Source: Candidatus Brocadiia bacterium
GTDB taxonomy: Bacteria; Planctomycetota; PUPC01; DSUN01
Assembly (NCBI GenBank): GCA_016782825.1
Contig: JADHXT010000207.1
Location: 1 to 6,577, forward strand
DNA: 6,577 nucleotides
Direction of reading: 5' to 3'
Numbering within the stretch: position 1 is the stretch's first letter; each line of letters opens with the position of its first letter. The position numbers and the translations under genes are program-made. Positions 6,378-6,577 of this stretch are shown here, one piece after another. A model generated the notes under the pieces. That model did no database searches. It was not told the origin of the DNA and saw nothing but the letters and a program-made list of their open reading frames with translations.

Positions 6378-6416
6378 CCCCAGCCTGCACCGCTATCGGT
6401 GTAAATGCAGGTGGGG
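6378..6416 (+). terminator. Bulged hairpin after the HEAT lipoprotein gene
   Basis: CCCCA (6378-6382) pairs with TGGGG (6412-6416), and CCTGCA (6384-6389) pairs with TGCAGG (6406-6411), with G6383 bulged. This gives an 11-bp stem. Within the loop CCG (6390-6392) can pair with CGG (6397-6399) around CTAT, leaving a six-base bulge on the 3' side. It begins 10 bases after the stop codon. A run of five T (6424-6428) follows only after a 7-base gap, so it is an imperfect intrinsic terminator. It could also act as a 3'-end stabiliser. Confidence 0.55.
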
Positions 6417-6450
6417 TATGGACTTTTTCCACTTTCTCGCAGGAAATCGC

Positions 6451-6478
6451 TTGACATCTCGGCCACAGAGTGTATAAG
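6451..6478 (+). promoter_or_regulatory. Sigma70-type promoter for the gene at the right edge
   Basis: A perfect TTGACA (6451-6456) is followed after 16 bases by TATAAG (6473-6478; 5/6 match). Transcription should start near 6485, giving a leader of about 37 bases that contains GAAGGG (6507-6512), nine bases before the GTG at 6522. Confidence 0.75.
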
Positions 6479-6521
6479 TGAAGGGTGTCAAAGCATTTAA
6501 CCTATTGAAGGGCACGAACGC

Positions 6522-6577
6522 GTGTTCCGCCTGTCAATGTTCCTCGCCGTTGCGGCCGCCGCTGTGGCTGCGGCCCT
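6522..6577 (+). CDS. Start of a probable secreted protein (cut by window end)
   Basis: Only 18 codons are visible, reading MFRLSMFLAVAAAAVAAA from a GTG start. This is a typical signal-peptide beginning: one arginine, then a long Ala/Val/Leu core. GTG at 6522 is preferred because GAAGGG ends 9 bases upstream. The in-frame ATG at 6537 would have a spacing of 24 and lose the basic residue. An in-frame TAA at 6498-6500 rules out longer starts at ATG, GTG or TTG. It has its own promoter and is separated from the lipoprotein gene by a hairpin, so it is probably a separate unit. Whether it is cleaved by signal peptidase I or II, and what it does, lie outside the window. Confidence 0.65.
   Translation, partial: MFRLSMFLAVAAAAVAAA

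Noticed and set aside
6426..6446. TTTCC...GGAAA inverted repeat before the right-hand promoter
   Set aside because: Only five pairs with an 11-base loop and low GC; too weak to call a terminator or operator.
4253..6466. A 737-codon open frame on the minus strand opposite the HEAT lipoprotein gene
   Set aside because: It is fully antisense to a gene with a signal peptide, ribosome site and promoter. Its translation shows no family motif, and long antisense frames are expected in GC-rich coding DNA. It also runs through the divergent -10 and hairpin regions.

Overview
The window is GC-rich, densely coding bacterial DNA. It holds seven complete protein genes and the first codons of an eighth. 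I see no RNA gene, CRISPR array, insertion sequence or phage gene. The codon use, the 142-residue membrane protein that resembles a family I associate with Planctomycetota (DUF6677), the HEAT-repeat lipoprotein and the Gfo/Idh oxidoreductase suggest a Planctomycetota or related PVC-type bacterium, perhaps an environmental genome. This placement is inference; no marker gene settles it.

Layout. Positions 75-4149 carry a compact six-gene minus-strand cluster. In transcription order it encodes a DUF6677-like membrane protein (4149-3721), a 62-residue two-helix membrane protein (3724-3536), a Gfo/Idh/MocA-type oxidoreductase (3510-2542), a 137-residue protein of unknown function (2530-2117), a XerC/D-type tyrosine recombinase (2107-1190) and a family 4 glycosyltransferase (1193-75). 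The junctions are 4-bp overlaps or gaps of 9 to 25 bp, so one transcript is likely. It probably starts at a promoter near 4180-4208 and ends at a strong hairpin at 18-56.

A 157-bp divergent region (4150-4306) separates this cluster from a plus-strand gene at 4307-6367, which encodes a 686-residue lipoprotein built of HEAT-like repeats. That region holds two back-to-back sigma70-type promoters. After the lipoprotein gene come a bulged hairpin (6378-6416), another good sigma70-type promoter (6451-6478), and a GTG-started gene (6522 onward) whose first codons read as a signal peptide before the window ends.

How the genes fit together. The recombinase has all six catalytic residues and looks like the housekeeping chromosome-dimer resolvase. 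The glycosyltransferase and the oxidoreductase could both act in sugar or cell-surface glycan metabolism. The two small membrane proteins are translationally coupled and may work together. The cluster does not spell out one recognisable pathway. I found no clear new defence or mobile system. The points most worth following are the unknown 137-residue protein, the coupled membrane-protein pair, the divergent promoter region, and the hairpin with G-rich flank at the left edge, which may belong to a dispersed terminator-like family.
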